Assembly: GCF_002157875.1 (NCBI RefSeq)
Contig: NZ_CP021376.1
Location: forward strand, 2,582,501 to 2,646,500
DNA length: 64,000 nt
Direction: 5' to 3'
Source: Oceanisphaera avium
GTDB lineage: Bacteria; Pseudomonadota; Gammaproteobacteria; Enterobacterales; Aeromonadaceae
Position numbers and translations under genes: made by a program. Numbering within the stretch: the stretch's first letter is position 1; each line of letters begins with the position of its first letter. The notes under the pieces are model-generated. The model was not told the origin of the DNA. It saw only the letters and a list, made by a program, of their open reading frames with translations, and did no database searches. Below, piece after piece: positions 28,916-38,406 of the stretch.

Positions 28916-29137
28916 ATACGTTCTCAAGCTGTGCAGAATTAAGTGAAATGAGTAGCATTTAAAACGGCTATTCAAATAAAGCGAGTAAATTTAGTACCGA
29001 TAGCCTTAGCGATTAAGTACGAGTGGAAACGGCGCTTTATTTAGCTTAAAAAGTGTAATTGTTAACATCTTGTTTATCCTTAACCCATCCTAGGTATTAA
29101 AAAATGGCGTTTATTGCTACGCCTGATCTTGAGTACT

Positions 29138-29156
29138 TGAAACCACGTGGGTTTCA
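29138..29156. promoter_or_regulatory. Palindrome, possible operator
   Basis: TGAAACC and GGTTTCA arms flank ACGTG, forming a perfect 7-bp dyad in an intergenic stretch. The dyad is seen; a transcription-factor role is conjecture. Confidence 0.35.
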
Positions 29157-29295
29157 CCCTGTTCCCAAGTTGCCGAGCTATCATAATCCAAGCGTGACTA
29201 AAGTATTAGTTATTTATCAATTTATTTACAATTTTGTGATCAATATGTGTTTTTGCTGTTGGTTTACAGTGTTTAAAGCACAGCCTAGAGAAAAC

Positions 29296-29313
29296 AGGAC
29301 CTAATGTAGTCCT
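29296..29313 (-). terminator. Weak terminator-like hairpin after the YiiX-like gene
   Basis: AGGAC and GTCCT arms with an 8-base loop are followed on the minus strand by TGTTTTC. The 5-bp stem and interrupted T tract make this a weak candidate. Confidence 0.3.
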
Positions 29314-29375
29314 TATTTATGACAAGATAATGAACAACAAAAACAATGAGCAGAATAAGCGTATTAAGTGTCGAA

Positions 29376-30026
29376 TTAATTGCGCTGGTTAAGAGAGTGA
29401 TATTGCCAAGCAAGATGAGGAAGCTCTGCAAAGGCGCGCGGGAATAAGTATTCACCTTTAAGTAGCGGAGCATTAATGTGCTGCCACTGTGGAGCTATGG
29501 TTATTTGCGCTTGGTTCAGCGCCTCTAATATCAGGGTAGTGCAATATAAAGGAGAGCGCTCACGCGTGGTTAATACGAAGGGCTGGCCTTGTTGTTCTAA
29601 TAGCCAAGTGATAACCCGCTGTTGTTGAAAATCTGTAGTGTGTTCAAGACGCGCAATCGCAAAGTACTTGGCGAGGGCCGGGCTAATAAAATCTTCTAGC
29701 GTAGAGAGAATGACTTGATTAGGTAAGTGAGGATTATCATCGGTGGTTGCATGGATCACTAACGGCTGTGGAGTTAGGCTAACAATAACGCCGATATGGG
29801 AAAACTCCCCTTGACTCAGGGCCTCTATAATTTGGCTCTCGGGGGCACTGCCTTTTCTAAATATCCAATCGCCGAGCGCCAATGAAGGTAGCGTCGATAA
29901 ATCAAATGCCAGTTCCTTTTTAGGCGTCGCCAAACTGACTACTATATAAACACTTAATGCCAGCCCTATGATTAATAGCGCCCCTGTTAAAGAGCGCCTT
30001 ATTAACTTAATGGGCAATACATACAT
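29376..30026 (-). CDS. YiiX/YebB-like NlpC/P60-family cysteine hydrolase
   Basis: A 216-residue protein with one N-terminal transmembrane segment (about residues 12-33), placing the enzyme domain in the periplasm. The permuted papain-like fold shows GDWIFRKG (about 52), the catalytic histidine-bearing FSHIGVIV (about 75), VIHA and the nucleophile-containing LYCTTLILEAL (about 160). In this circularly permuted family His precedes Cys. Substrates are thought to be peptidoglycan-, lipid- or amide-linked; unknown here. It lies 20 bases after the lipoprotein gene, likely the same transcript. Confidence 0.78.
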   Translation of the reverse strand: MYVLPIKLIRRSLTGALLIIGLALSVYIVVSLATPKKELAFDLSTLPSLALGDWIFRKGSAPESQIIEALSQGEFSHIGVIVSLTPQPLVIHATTDDNPHLPNQVILSTLEDFISPALAKYFAIARLEHTTDFQQQRVITWLLEQQGQPFVLTTRERSPLYCTTLILEALNQAQITIAPQWQHINAPLLKGEYLFPRAFAELPHLAWQYHSLNQRN

Positions 30027-30046
30027 AGTGTCTTCAGGGAGTTAGA

Positions 30047-30451
30047 TTACAGCGATACTTTCCAGCCCTGCTCGGTATCAATAAGATTAATCCGCTCAAT
30101 AGTGTTAGGAGCGTCCGCGTTTTTATAGATGACGGTCGCGACTAACTTAGCGCGGCTTTTATCTTGATTATATTCTGTTTCTGAATAGGTTATTTTTTTA
30201 ACCCCACCGAGCGCTTTAGCCCGAGCGCTACTTTCTTCTACTACCATGGCCAGTTTGCCATGAACCATCTCGGTTTGCTTCTCAGGCACATCCTCACCTA
30301 AGTGCAGTGTTTTCATTAAACTATCTATGTCGTCATTTAAAATAGCATGCATATATTGGTCGGCGACTTTTTCCGGACTGACATTGCCAGAGCATGCCAT
30401 AACGAACAAAGCCGCTAGTAATATTAATAATCCTTGGCGAACCTTGTGCAT
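30047..30451 (-). CDS. DUF4878-like lipoprotein
   Basis: A 134-residue lipoprotein: signal peptide with lipobox FVMACSG (cysteine about residue 20), then a small NTF2-like alpha+beta domain with SPEKVADQYMHAILNDDID (helix-helix) and strands ending in DTEQGWKVSL. This layout is that of DUF4878/lumazine-like periplasmic lipoproteins of unknown role. It precedes the YiiX-like hydrolase by 20 bases. Confidence 0.75.
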   Translation of the reverse strand: MHKVRQGLLILLAALFVMACSGNVSPEKVADQYMHAILNDDIDSLMKTLHLGEDVPEKQTEMVHGKLAMVVEESSARAKALGGVKKITYSETEYNQDKSRAKLVATVIYKNADAPNTIERINLIDTEQGWKVSL

Positions 30452-30557
30452 GATAAATCCTTAACTTAACAGAAGATAAAGGCGCCTATTATAATAATAA
30501 AAAAGATAAATAAGCTGTTTTTCATCAAGTTACTGGTAACAAGATAAATAAAGAAAG

Positions 30558-31772
30558 CTAAGAGACGGGCTTCTCATCAATGACCGCCGCGCCAATAATA
30601 TCTCCGGCTACATTGGAGGCCGTGCCCCCCATATTAAGAATGGCATCTACGCCGGCAATTAAGGCCACAATCTCTAAAGGTAAGCCAAAGAGGCTGAGCA
30701 CCGCAGATAAAGTCACTAGCCCTGCTGCAGGCACTCCTGCCGTGCCAATAGAGAGCAAAGTGCCAATGACCACTATAGCAATAAAGTCAAACCAGGCTAA
30801 GTCTAAGCCCACAATATTAGCGGCAAAAACTAAAGACACGCCCATGCGCAGGGCCCCGCCATCGGAGTTAAAGATAGCGCCTAGGGGGAGGGCAAAGTTG
30901 GCAGTTTTTTCTGATATGCCGGCTTTTTTAGCCGACTGAATCGCCACCGGTAAACTGGCAAGACTACTGGTGGTGAAAAAAGCGGTGGCATAGGCTTCTT
31001 TGATGTCAGTGAAAAACCGTATCACGCCAAAGCCGGCAAGTTTTACAAAGGAGGTATAGACGAGCAGCCATAAAAAAATTAGGCCTAAATAAAAGGTTCC
31101 CGTGAACACCAACAACGACTTAAGTGTTAACCAGCTCTGTGCGCCAAAAGTCGCGGCACTAATTGCAAACACGCCAATAGGGGCATAAAGCAAGATGCCT
31201 GCTAGTATCTTATAGAATAATTCATTAAAGGCGCTAAAAAGGCGCTCTAAAAATAAGCCATGGTCTTGTAAGTTTTTATCGGTAGCATAGCTCATGGCAG
31301 ACATGGCCATGCCCATAATAATAGCGATAAACAGAATGGCCATTAAATTACCACTCGCAAAGGCTGCAAACACATTGTCGGGAACTATGTCGAGCAGCAT
31401 GTCTGTGGCATGAGGTAAGTGAGGTTTTTCTACTAGGGTATTAGGCAGGCTTAGTCGTAGCCCTGGGTTAAAGAGTAAGGCTAAGGATACGCCAATGCAC
31501 ACTGCCATGGCTGTAGTAACGGCGTAATAGAGAATGAGCTTGGCGCCGAGTCTACCCATTTGGCGGATATTCATACGGCCAATCGCTAACACCACAGTTA
31601 AAAAAATAACAGGGGTGGCGATTAAGCTTAATAAACGGATAAAAATGGTCCCTAAAGGGCGAAGCGCACCGGCTTGCTCTCGAAAAATAAGCGCCACCAC
31701 AATGCCTAATAAGAAGCCCGCAGACATCTTGATTACGAGCGAAGTGGCTTGATATTTGTTCCAGATATTCAT
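30558..31772 (-). CDS. Dicarboxylate/amino acid:cation symporter (DAACS family)
   Basis: A 404-residue inner-membrane protein with eight helices plus two hairpin loops. AFFTTSSLASLPVAIQSAKKAG is the serine-rich re-entrant hairpin, NSDGGAL the NMDGT-type sodium/substrate motif, and NMGGTASNVAGD the final helix. It couples uptake of acidic amino acids or C4-dicarboxylates to Na+ or H+; substrate cannot be assigned. The ATG at 31772 (MNIWNKYQ) fits the family start; the frame begins at a TTG nine codons earlier without a ribosome site. Confidence 0.88.
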   Translation of the reverse strand: MNIWNKYQATSLVIKMSAGFLLGIVVALIFREQAGALRPLGTIFIRLLSLIATPVIFLTVVLAIGRMNIRQMGRLGAKLILYYAVTTAMAVCIGVSLALLFNPGLRLSLPNTLVEKPHLPHATDMLLDIVPDNVFAAFASGNLMAILFIAIIMGMAMSAMSYATDKNLQDHGLFLERLFSAFNELFYKILAGILLYAPIGVFAISAATFGAQSWLTLKSLLVFTGTFYLGLIFLWLLVYTSFVKLAGFGVIRFFTDIKEAYATAFFTTSSLASLPVAIQSAKKAGISEKTANFALPLGAIFNSDGGALRMGVSLVFAANIVGLDLAWFDFIAIVVIGTLLSIGTAGVPAAGLVTLSAVLSLFGLPLEIVALIAGVDAILNMGGTASNVAGDIIGAAVIDEKPVS

Positions 31773-31799
31773 AAGCGTATAGGGGGCCTTGTTAAGCAA

Positions 31800-32191
31800 A
31801 GTGCAGGCTGAGGATGGCCAGCGAATAAAAAATTGACTGCCTCTATGTTAATGCGAATAGAGATATTAGCTTAATAAGCAGCAGGTTAATAAAGGCATAC
31901 TACCTTAAAAAGGACGGTAAAAAGACGTTAGCGATAAAACCGTAGTCTGAGCCATGAATAGTGCGAAGATAACAGTGAAAAAAAGAGGGCGAGTTTTATT
32001 TACTCATAAAAAGTGCCGCCTAGCCGATAGCCTTCTTTTGAGTGGCGTTACAGTAGAACCAAAACTCAAACCTGACTCAGAAGTTGAATAAATTGTGTTT
32101 TAGCTTTAGGGCTAAGATAATAATGGCATAACAATTGGAAAATCTGAGCGGGTAACCTCGACAGCTCGCCGGATGTAGTGCAAGGATGCAT
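31800..32191. other. Intergenic region upstream of csrD
   Basis: About 390 AT-rich bases between the divergent symporter gene and csrD. I see no gene, RNA signature or strong palindrome. It should hold both promoters. AAGGA at 32182-32186 is the csrD ribosome site. Confidence 0.5.
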
Positions 32192-34201
32192 ATGAAATTT
32201 ACCAATCAATTTATTACTACCATTAGCCTATGTATATTGACTGTGGTCATGATAGTGCTGATCGGTGCTGGCATTAGCTTCTACCATATGGGCTCACTCT
32301 ATCAGCAGCGTCAAGTCGATACGGTGTTGCGCCTCGTCGATGAGGGCTGGCAAGCGAGCAAAGCCCAGCCTGACATCATAGATGCTTGGCTACCCAATAT
32401 CTTAGAAGTCAATGGCATCATCGATTTCACGCTATTGCAAGATAAGGTGCCTGTTTATCATTCTGCGCGCTTAGATGCTGCTGCCACGGCAGGCGATGTC
32501 TTTACAATGGAATACACAGCTGCGCTTAATGCTGAAGAAAACTTAGTCGCTCGCTTAGTATTACGCCCTCCTTTTTATAATATCGATCATTCCTTTGCTT
32601 CCTTAGCGGGCATCTCGGGTGCAATTATTGTGATACTCGTTGGCTCGCTCATCATGTTGCGCTGGTTTCGGCGCCAGTTTCGCGGCGCTGAGCTGTTAGC
32701 GCTGCGCAGTGAGGCTATTTTACAAGACAAGCCCTTTCTTAGCTTTCACGATCACCGCTTAGAATGGCCGCACCAAGCTAGCCAAGCGCTAGATAAACTG
32801 GCGTTGGCGCTAAAAGATGCCCGCAAAGAGCGCAGTCGCTTCGACTCTTTTATGCGAGCCAATGTATTTCTCGATAGAAAAATAGGCATAGGAAATCGAG
32901 TTTTTTTTGATAATAGACTAGAAGCCGCTCTCAATGATCCCGCCTGCCATGGTGGCGCCTTATTATTAGTAGAAATTCAAGATTTAATGAAAATTAACTA
33001 TCACTTTGATTATGAAAGAGGTGATGAGTTACTCACCGCTGCCTCTATCTATATGGGCCATTTTGTACGAGGCACGCCAGGTGCTCTGCAAGCACGCTAC
33101 ACCGGTAACACCTTCGCTATTTTATTGCCCAACACAGTGGAAAGTGAAGCTCAAGAAGCGGCGCGCCAACTGATGAAAGTACTACGCCGCCTTAACTGGC
33201 CAGAAGAAATGACAGATCCGGCAGTCTTTATTGGCGGTGTCTGTTTTAGTTTTGCCGAGCCGATTCAACAAATACAAGAAGAAGCCGAATTGGCACTGCG
33301 CAGTGCTGAGTTGCAAGGCGGCGAGGGTTATTTTATCTATTATAAAGGCGTGACAGAAGAAAATATGGGGAAAGGCACGGTGCGCTGGCGCACCTTGCTG
33401 ACTCGAGTATTAGCGCAACAAAAAATTCAGTTGGATCGGCAAGGTATTTATATTGCGCCCCATCAAGCGCCCATTATGTATGAGCTGTTAGCGCGCATCC
33501 AAGATGAGCAAGGCCGTGAACTATCGGCGGGGCAGTTTTTCCCTATGGCAGAAAAATGCGGTCTACTCTATGAACTAGACCGCAATATTCTTTCTCAAGC
33601 ACTGGCACGCTTAGCGAAAACCGAACCAGGCGTTAGCCTAGCGGTGAATTTATCGGCGACTAGCTTATTACAAAGCCAGTTTTACAAGTGGCTGTTATTT
33701 GAATTACTGCAGATACCTAAAGTTCATCTTAATAAGTTAGTGATCGACTTGTCTGAAGCCCAAGTGAGCCGCCATTTTCATGACTTAATCATCCCCTTGC
33801 GAGCCCTTAAAAAATTAGGTTGCCAGTTAGCCGTCGATCATGCCGGCCAAGATGTAGTGAGTACGCAATATGTTAAAGATTACGAGCTTGATTATCTAAA
33901 ACTACATCCCAGCTTAGTGCGTGATATCGATACGAAACCCGTTAATCAGATGGCCGTTAGCAGCTTAATTGGTAATAGCGCCGGCGGGAAAACCAAGGTA
34001 ATCGCTATGGGTGTGGAAACGCTAGGCGAGTGGCAGTGTTTATCGCAATTAGGCGTTTATGCCGGACAAGGTTACTTTTTTGCCTATCCGGAATTGGGCG
34101 CCGAGGGTAAGAAGGGGGGCGCTGCCTCGGCTCATGCTAGTGCCAACTTTACGGGATTATTAAGCCCTACTGCGCGCCCCTTGAAGGCCACCGGTGTGTA
34201 A
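32192..34201 (+). CDS. csrD: CsrD-like regulator of CsrB/CsrC RNA decay
   Basis: A 669-residue inner-membrane protein: a helix at about 7-28, a periplasmic domain, a second helix (about 140-160), then degenerate GGDEF (about 220-375) and EAL (about 400-640) domains. The GGDEF site reads TGNTF (in ARYTGNTFAILLP) and the EAL site YELLAR; DDFGTG is DHAGQD. Neither cyclase nor phosphodiesterase activity is expected. Length, degenerate motifs (compare HRSDF of E. coli CsrD) and position before mreB identify CsrD, which directs RNase E to CsrB/CsrC. The ATG at 32192 is preferred over 32186 because AAGGA is 5 bases upstream. The 3' end overlaps the convergent PLP gene by 42 bases. Confidence 0.9.
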   Translation: MKFTNQFITTISLCILTVVMIVLIGAGISFYHMGSLYQQRQVDTVLRLVDEGWQASKAQPDIIDAWLPNILEVNGIIDFTLLQDKVPVYHSARLDAAATAGDVFTMEYTAALNAEENLVARLVLRPPFYNIDHSFASLAGISGAIIVILVGSLIMLRWFRRQFRGAELLALRSEAILQDKPFLSFHDHRLEWPHQASQALDKLALALKDARKERSRFDSFMRANVFLDRKIGIGNRVFFDNRLEAALNDPACHGGALLLVEIQDLMKINYHFDYERGDELLTAASIYMGHFVRGTPGALQARYTGNTFAILLPNTVESEAQEAARQLMKVLRRLNWPEEMTDPAVFIGGVCFSFAEPIQQIQEEAELALRSAELQGGEGYFIYYKGVTEENMGKGTVRWRTLLTRVLAQQKIQLDRQGIYIAPHQAPIMYELLARIQDEQGRELSAGQFFPMAEKCGLLYELDRNILSQALARLAKTEPGVSLAVNLSATSLLQSQFYKWLLFELLQIPKVHLNKLVIDLSEAQVSRHFHDLIIPLRALKKLGCQLAVDHAGQDVVSTQYVKDYELDYLKLHPSLVRDIDTKPVNQMAVSSLIGNSAGGKTKVIAMGVETLGEWQCLSQLGVYAGQGYFFAYPELGAEGKKGGAASAHASANFTGLLSPTARPLKATGV

Positions 34202-35113
34202 AAAGACCAACTGACTGGAAGGCGGATAATAACCGGCTTTTAGATCACGAAATAAGCCTAATAAGGCTTTGCCACTGTAAATGGGCTCCAAGGGCACACC
34301 TAGCTCACGGCTTAATTGGCTAATTTCGGCGCTATCCAGCGCTGAGCATTTAGCGTAGCCACCACAGTGGTGCGCTAATCTTAATTGCCAACCGCTATCT
34401 TGTGCGGCATAGGGGCAAAGTGTAATTACCTCTTTGGCTAGCCATGAAGCGCCTTTTAATACCGCATAAGCACTCAGTTGGGTATGACTGGGCCGTTGGG
34501 AAATTAAACCGGCTAAGGTAGCGCCACTGGCAACGGGGAGGATCAGCTGGTCTATGTGACGGGGTGCCTCGCTATTAGTGGCGACTTGCATCGCTAACTC
34601 CGTCCAAATTTCGGCTACCCCCGGTAAGGCGGCCACACAACTGCCTCCTTCAGGGAGTAGCAGGTAGCCAGGATATTGAGCACTTAATTGTGCTAGCCAC
34701 TGCGGGTCTTGACGCTGGCGGTATTGTTGGCGATCTACAAAGCGCAGCGCCATTCCCCAATTTTTTGCGTCCACTAACGTCGGATTGTTTTGGCTACTGG
34801 CTTCACCGCGTACTATGGCTTGTGTCGCTAGCGCCAATTCTTGTCCGATAGCAGCCAGCGCATGTAAATGATTGGAATAGGCACCGCCAAAACTTAGCAA
34901 ACCTTGCGCTTTTTGTTCAATGGCGTGGCGTGTGGGGTATTTAAGCTTGCGCCATTTATTACCCGAGATCCGAACATGCAATAAATCGTCCCGTTTAACC
35001 CATAACTTAACTCGCTGCTGGTTCAGTAACGGATGATGTAAACGCTGTAATGGTGAAGGGTGCGCACTCGAGTAAAGCTGCTGCCAAGCGGATAATGCGG
35101 TCACAATCGTCAA
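34160..35113 (-). CDS. ACC deaminase / D-cysteine desulfhydrase-family PLP enzyme
   Basis: About 317 residues of a fold-type II PLP enzyme. The Schiff-base lysine is in ISGNKWRKLKY (about residue 50), SFGGAYSNHLHALA binds the phosphate/substrate, and LPEGGSCVAALPG and LPVASGATLAG are later cofactor elements. The family covers 1-aminocyclopropane-1-carboxylate deaminase and D-cysteine desulfhydrase; the second is more usual in gammaproteobacteria. It interrupts the csrD-mreB pair on the opposite strand, and its tail overlaps csrD. The start is uncertain: TTG at 35113 or GTG at 35104, neither with a clear ribosome site. Confidence 0.85.
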   Translation of the reverse strand: MTIVTALSAWQQLYSSAHPSPLQRLHHPLLNQQRVKLWVKRDDLLHVRISGNKWRKLKYPTRHAIEQKAQGLLSFGGAYSNHLHALAAIGQELALATQAIVRGEASSQNNPTLVDAKNWGMALRFVDRQQYRQRQDPQWLAQLSAQYPGYLLLPEGGSCVAALPGVAEIWTELAMQVATNSEAPRHIDQLILPVASGATLAGLISQRPSHTQLSAYAVLKGASWLAKEVITLCPYAAQDSGWQLRLAHHCGGYAKCSALDSAEISQLSRELGVPLEPIYSGKALLGLFRDLKAGYYPPSSQLVFLHTGGLQGARSRA

Positions 35114-35235
35114 AATGAAAAGGATTAGAGGCTAAGTTTAAGGAACTTATTAATTTATTGGAACTCATACCCGCTCTAACGCGCATTTAGCCATGCATGT
35201 TCCTTGCCAGTGGTAGGCTGCATTGATAAAGTTAG

Positions 35236-36321
<1,086 letters not shown>

Positions 36322-36326
36322 TCATC

Positions 36327-36345
36327 AGGCCGAGTTACTCGGCCT
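36327..36345 (+). other. Hairpin between mreB and mreC
   Basis: AGGCCGAG-TTA-CTCGGCCT is an 8-bp GC-rich stem just after the mreB stop, without a T tract (CTCGCACCC follows). It may stabilise the mreB 3' end or partly attenuate mreC, helping to keep MreB in excess of MreC; inference only. Confidence 0.6.
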
Positions 36346-36369
36346 CTCGCACCCTTTATAAAGTCCTAC

Positions 36370-37257
36370 ATGAAACCTATTTTTGGTCGAGGCCCTTCAC
36401 TCCCTATCCGCTTAGCGCTTGCCGTGGTGGCGTCTGTGTTGCTGATTATTGCAGACGGACGCTTTCACAGCTTTAATGGCGCTAAGTTGTACCTCAATAC
36501 CCTAGTTAGCCCGTTACAATACTTAGCGAATAGTCCGCGTTTATTACTGGACTCGGCTTCTAGCCAGTTAATGTCTAATCAAACGCTACTCGCTCAATCC
36601 CAGCGCTTAGAAAATGAACTGTTTTTATTACGCGATGATTTATTGCGCTTGCGCCATTTAGAGCAAGAAAATATACGCTTACGGGACTTATTAGGCTCAC
36701 CGTTGCGCCACGATGCACGCCGCATGGTGGCAGAGATCATGGCGGTGGATACGGATCCTTTTTCTCATCAAGTGGTGATTGATAAAGGCAGTCTTATTGG
36801 CGTATTTGAAGGCCAGCCAGTGCTCAATGAACAAGGGGTAGTGGGGCAAGTGATTTCTGTCGGTAAAAACACCAGTCGGGTGTTGCTGATCACAGATACC
36901 AGTCATGGCATACCGGTGCGGGTCGCCCGCAACGACATTCGCGCTATCGCCAGTGGCAGTGGCCAGCTTGACCGGTTATTACTGCACAATATTACGCGCA
37001 ATACCGATATTAAAGAAGGTGATGTGCTGCTAAGTTCCGGTTTGGCGGGGCGTTTTCCCGAAGGGTACCCCGTAGGAAAGGTAAGCCGCGTCGGCTATGA
37101 AGAGGGTCAGCCTTTTGCTGATATCCGAGTGCAGCCCTTTGCTGCGCTCGATAGGCTGCGCTACTTATTACTATTATGGCCCGAGCCTAAATTGAGTGAT
37201 ATTGAGGCGCTGACGCTTAAGACAGATAGCGCTGTCGAGGAGACTGCAACACCATGA
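36370..37257 (+). CDS. mreC: Rod shape-determining protein MreC
   Basis: A 295-residue bitopic membrane protein. One transmembrane segment (about residues 10-28), then a periplasmic coiled coil (about 65-110, rich in LRDDLLRLRHLEQENIRLRDLL-type heptads) and paired beta-barrel domains (about 115-275) with VLLITDTSHGIPVRV and DVLLSSGLAGRFPEGYPVGKV. It links cytoplasmic MreB to PBP2/RodA. It overlaps mreD by 4 bases (ATGA). Confidence 0.96.
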   Translation: MKPIFGRGPSLPIRLALAVVASVLLIIADGRFHSFNGAKLYLNTLVSPLQYLANSPRLLLDSASSQLMSNQTLLAQSQRLENELFLLRDDLLRLRHLEQENIRLRDLLGSPLRHDARRMVAEIMAVDTDPFSHQVVIDKGSLIGVFEGQPVLNEQGVVGQVISVGKNTSRVLLITDTSHGIPVRVARNDIRAIASGSGQLDRLLLHNITRNTDIKEGDVLLSSGLAGRFPEGYPVGKVSRVGYEEGQPFADIRVQPFAALDRLRYLLLLWPEPKLSDIEALTLKTDSAVEETATP

Positions 37258-37742
37258 AAACCTTCTCCTTAAGAGGGCGCTTAATTATCGCTTTAAGCTT
37301 ATTGCTGGCGCTGATGCTGTCTATTTTGCCTTTACCCGATGTCATTACCCCTTTTCGCCCAGACTGGTTATTGTTAACGTTAATTTATTGGTCGATTGCG
37401 CTGCCCCATAGAGCCAATGTGGGCACAGCGTTTGTGGTCGGTTTATTACACGATTTGTTATTAGGCTCTGTGGTGGGCGTGCATGCACTGGCGTTAGTGA
37501 TCCCTGTTTATTTAGCGGCATCGCAATTTCAACGGATGCGCAATTATTCAGTGTGGCAACAAGCCTTTGTGATAGCGGCACTGGCTATTTTAAATAAGCT
37601 ATTGATATTTTGGGCGGCCTATATGAATCGTGATATCCAACTGGACTATCATTATTTTTGGTCCATTGTCAGTAGCATGGTGTTTTGGCCTTGGGTTTTT
37701 TTGCTGTTGCGCAATGCACGGCGCCAGTTCGCCATTTCTTAA
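37254..37742 (+). CDS. mreD: Rod shape-determining protein MreD
   Basis: A 162-residue integral membrane protein with about five hydrophobic helices. FRPDWLLLTLIYWSIALPHR (after the first helix) and HDLLLGSVVGVHALAL are the family hallmarks. It is a component of the Rod complex with MreB, MreC, RodA and PBP2. It is translationally coupled to mreC. Confidence 0.95.
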   Translation: MKTFSLRGRLIIALSLLLALMLSILPLPDVITPFRPDWLLLTLIYWSIALPHRANVGTAFVVGLLHDLLLGSVVGVHALALVIPVYLAASQFQRMRNYSVWQQAFVIAALAILNKLLIFWAAYMNRDIQLDYHYFWSIVSSMVFWPWVFLLLRNARRQFAIS

Positions 37743-37765
37743 CTTAGTTCAATTAGAGAATTCCT

Positions 37766-38341
37766 ATGTCGGCCCTAGTGTATCTAGCGTCTGCGTCTTC
37801 GCGCAGGCGCGATTTGTTAGCGCAATTGTCGGTGCCCTTTGCGTTGGTGTTGCCGCAGGTAGAAGAAAAGCAACATTTTGCAGAACCCGCCGCAGAGTAT
37901 GTGCAGCGTCTCGCCCGAGAAAAAGCCACCGCCGGCCAGTTGCTCGCCGAACAAGATCTCCCCGTATTAGGAGGGGATACCATAGTGGTGCTCGATGGTG
38001 ACGTATTAGAAAAACCCCTCGACCAAGCGCATGCCATGGCGATGTTGCGCCGCTTAAGTGGTCGCAGCCACCAAGTATTAACTGCCATTGCTCTGGCCAC
38101 CTCAAATCGGCTCTATGAAGCATTCGTCACCACTGAGGTGACTTTTAGAGCTATTTCTGAAAAAGAAATTATCGCTTATTGGCATTCCGGAGAGCCGCGC
38201 GATAAAGCGGGCGGTTACGGTATCCAAGGCTTAGGCGGCAATTTTGTGCGTCGTATTAATGGCAGTTACAGTGGAGTAGTGGGTTTACCATTAGTGGAAA
38301 CCCATGACTTACTACGGGAAGCTGGCGTTTTACTCATTTGA
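37766..38341 (+). CDS. maf: Maf/YhdE nucleotide pyrophosphatase (dTTP/UTP)
   Basis: A 191-residue cytosolic house-cleaning phosphatase hydrolysing dTTP, UTP and modified nucleotides. [15 protein letters not shown] (residues 7-21) is the substrate loop. [19 protein letters not shown] carries the catalytic aspartate (GGDT) and [23 protein letters not shown] is the C-terminal signature. It follows mreD by 23 bases, as yhdE does in E. coli. Confidence 0.95.
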   Translation: MSALVYLASASSRRRDLLAQLSVPFALVLPQVEEKQHFAEPAAEYVQRLAREKATAGQLLAEQDLPVLGGDTIVVLDGDVLEKPLDQAHAMAMLRRLSGRSHQVLTAIALATSNRLYEAFVTTEVTFRAISEKEIIAYWHSGEPRDKAGGYGIQGLGGNFVRRINGSYSGVVGLPLVETHDLLREAGVLLI

Positions 38342-38406
38342 GGCCTTAATTTGGCGACGAACTATGTTAATTTAAACTCTACTTACTTCTTTTAAGGGCG
38401 CTATTC

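Larger units (their letters stand above)
28976..29375. other. Gene-poor interval with a 19-base palindrome
   Basis: No convincing gene. A plus-strand frame of 66 codons (29104-29304) has no recognisable content and no ribosome site. The stretch holds the palindrome TGAAACC-ACGTG-GGTTTCA at 29138-29156 and a weak hairpin near 29296-29313. It may contain the promoter of the small minus-strand gene. Confidence 0.4.

Noticed and set aside
29104..29304. 66-codon plus-strand frame
   Set aside because: No ribosome site, no family resemblance, and it spans the palindrome and AT-rich intergenic sequence.
35159..35187. GGAACTC as sigma-E -35 upstream of mreB
   Set aside because: No GTCTAA-like -10 at 15-17 bases.
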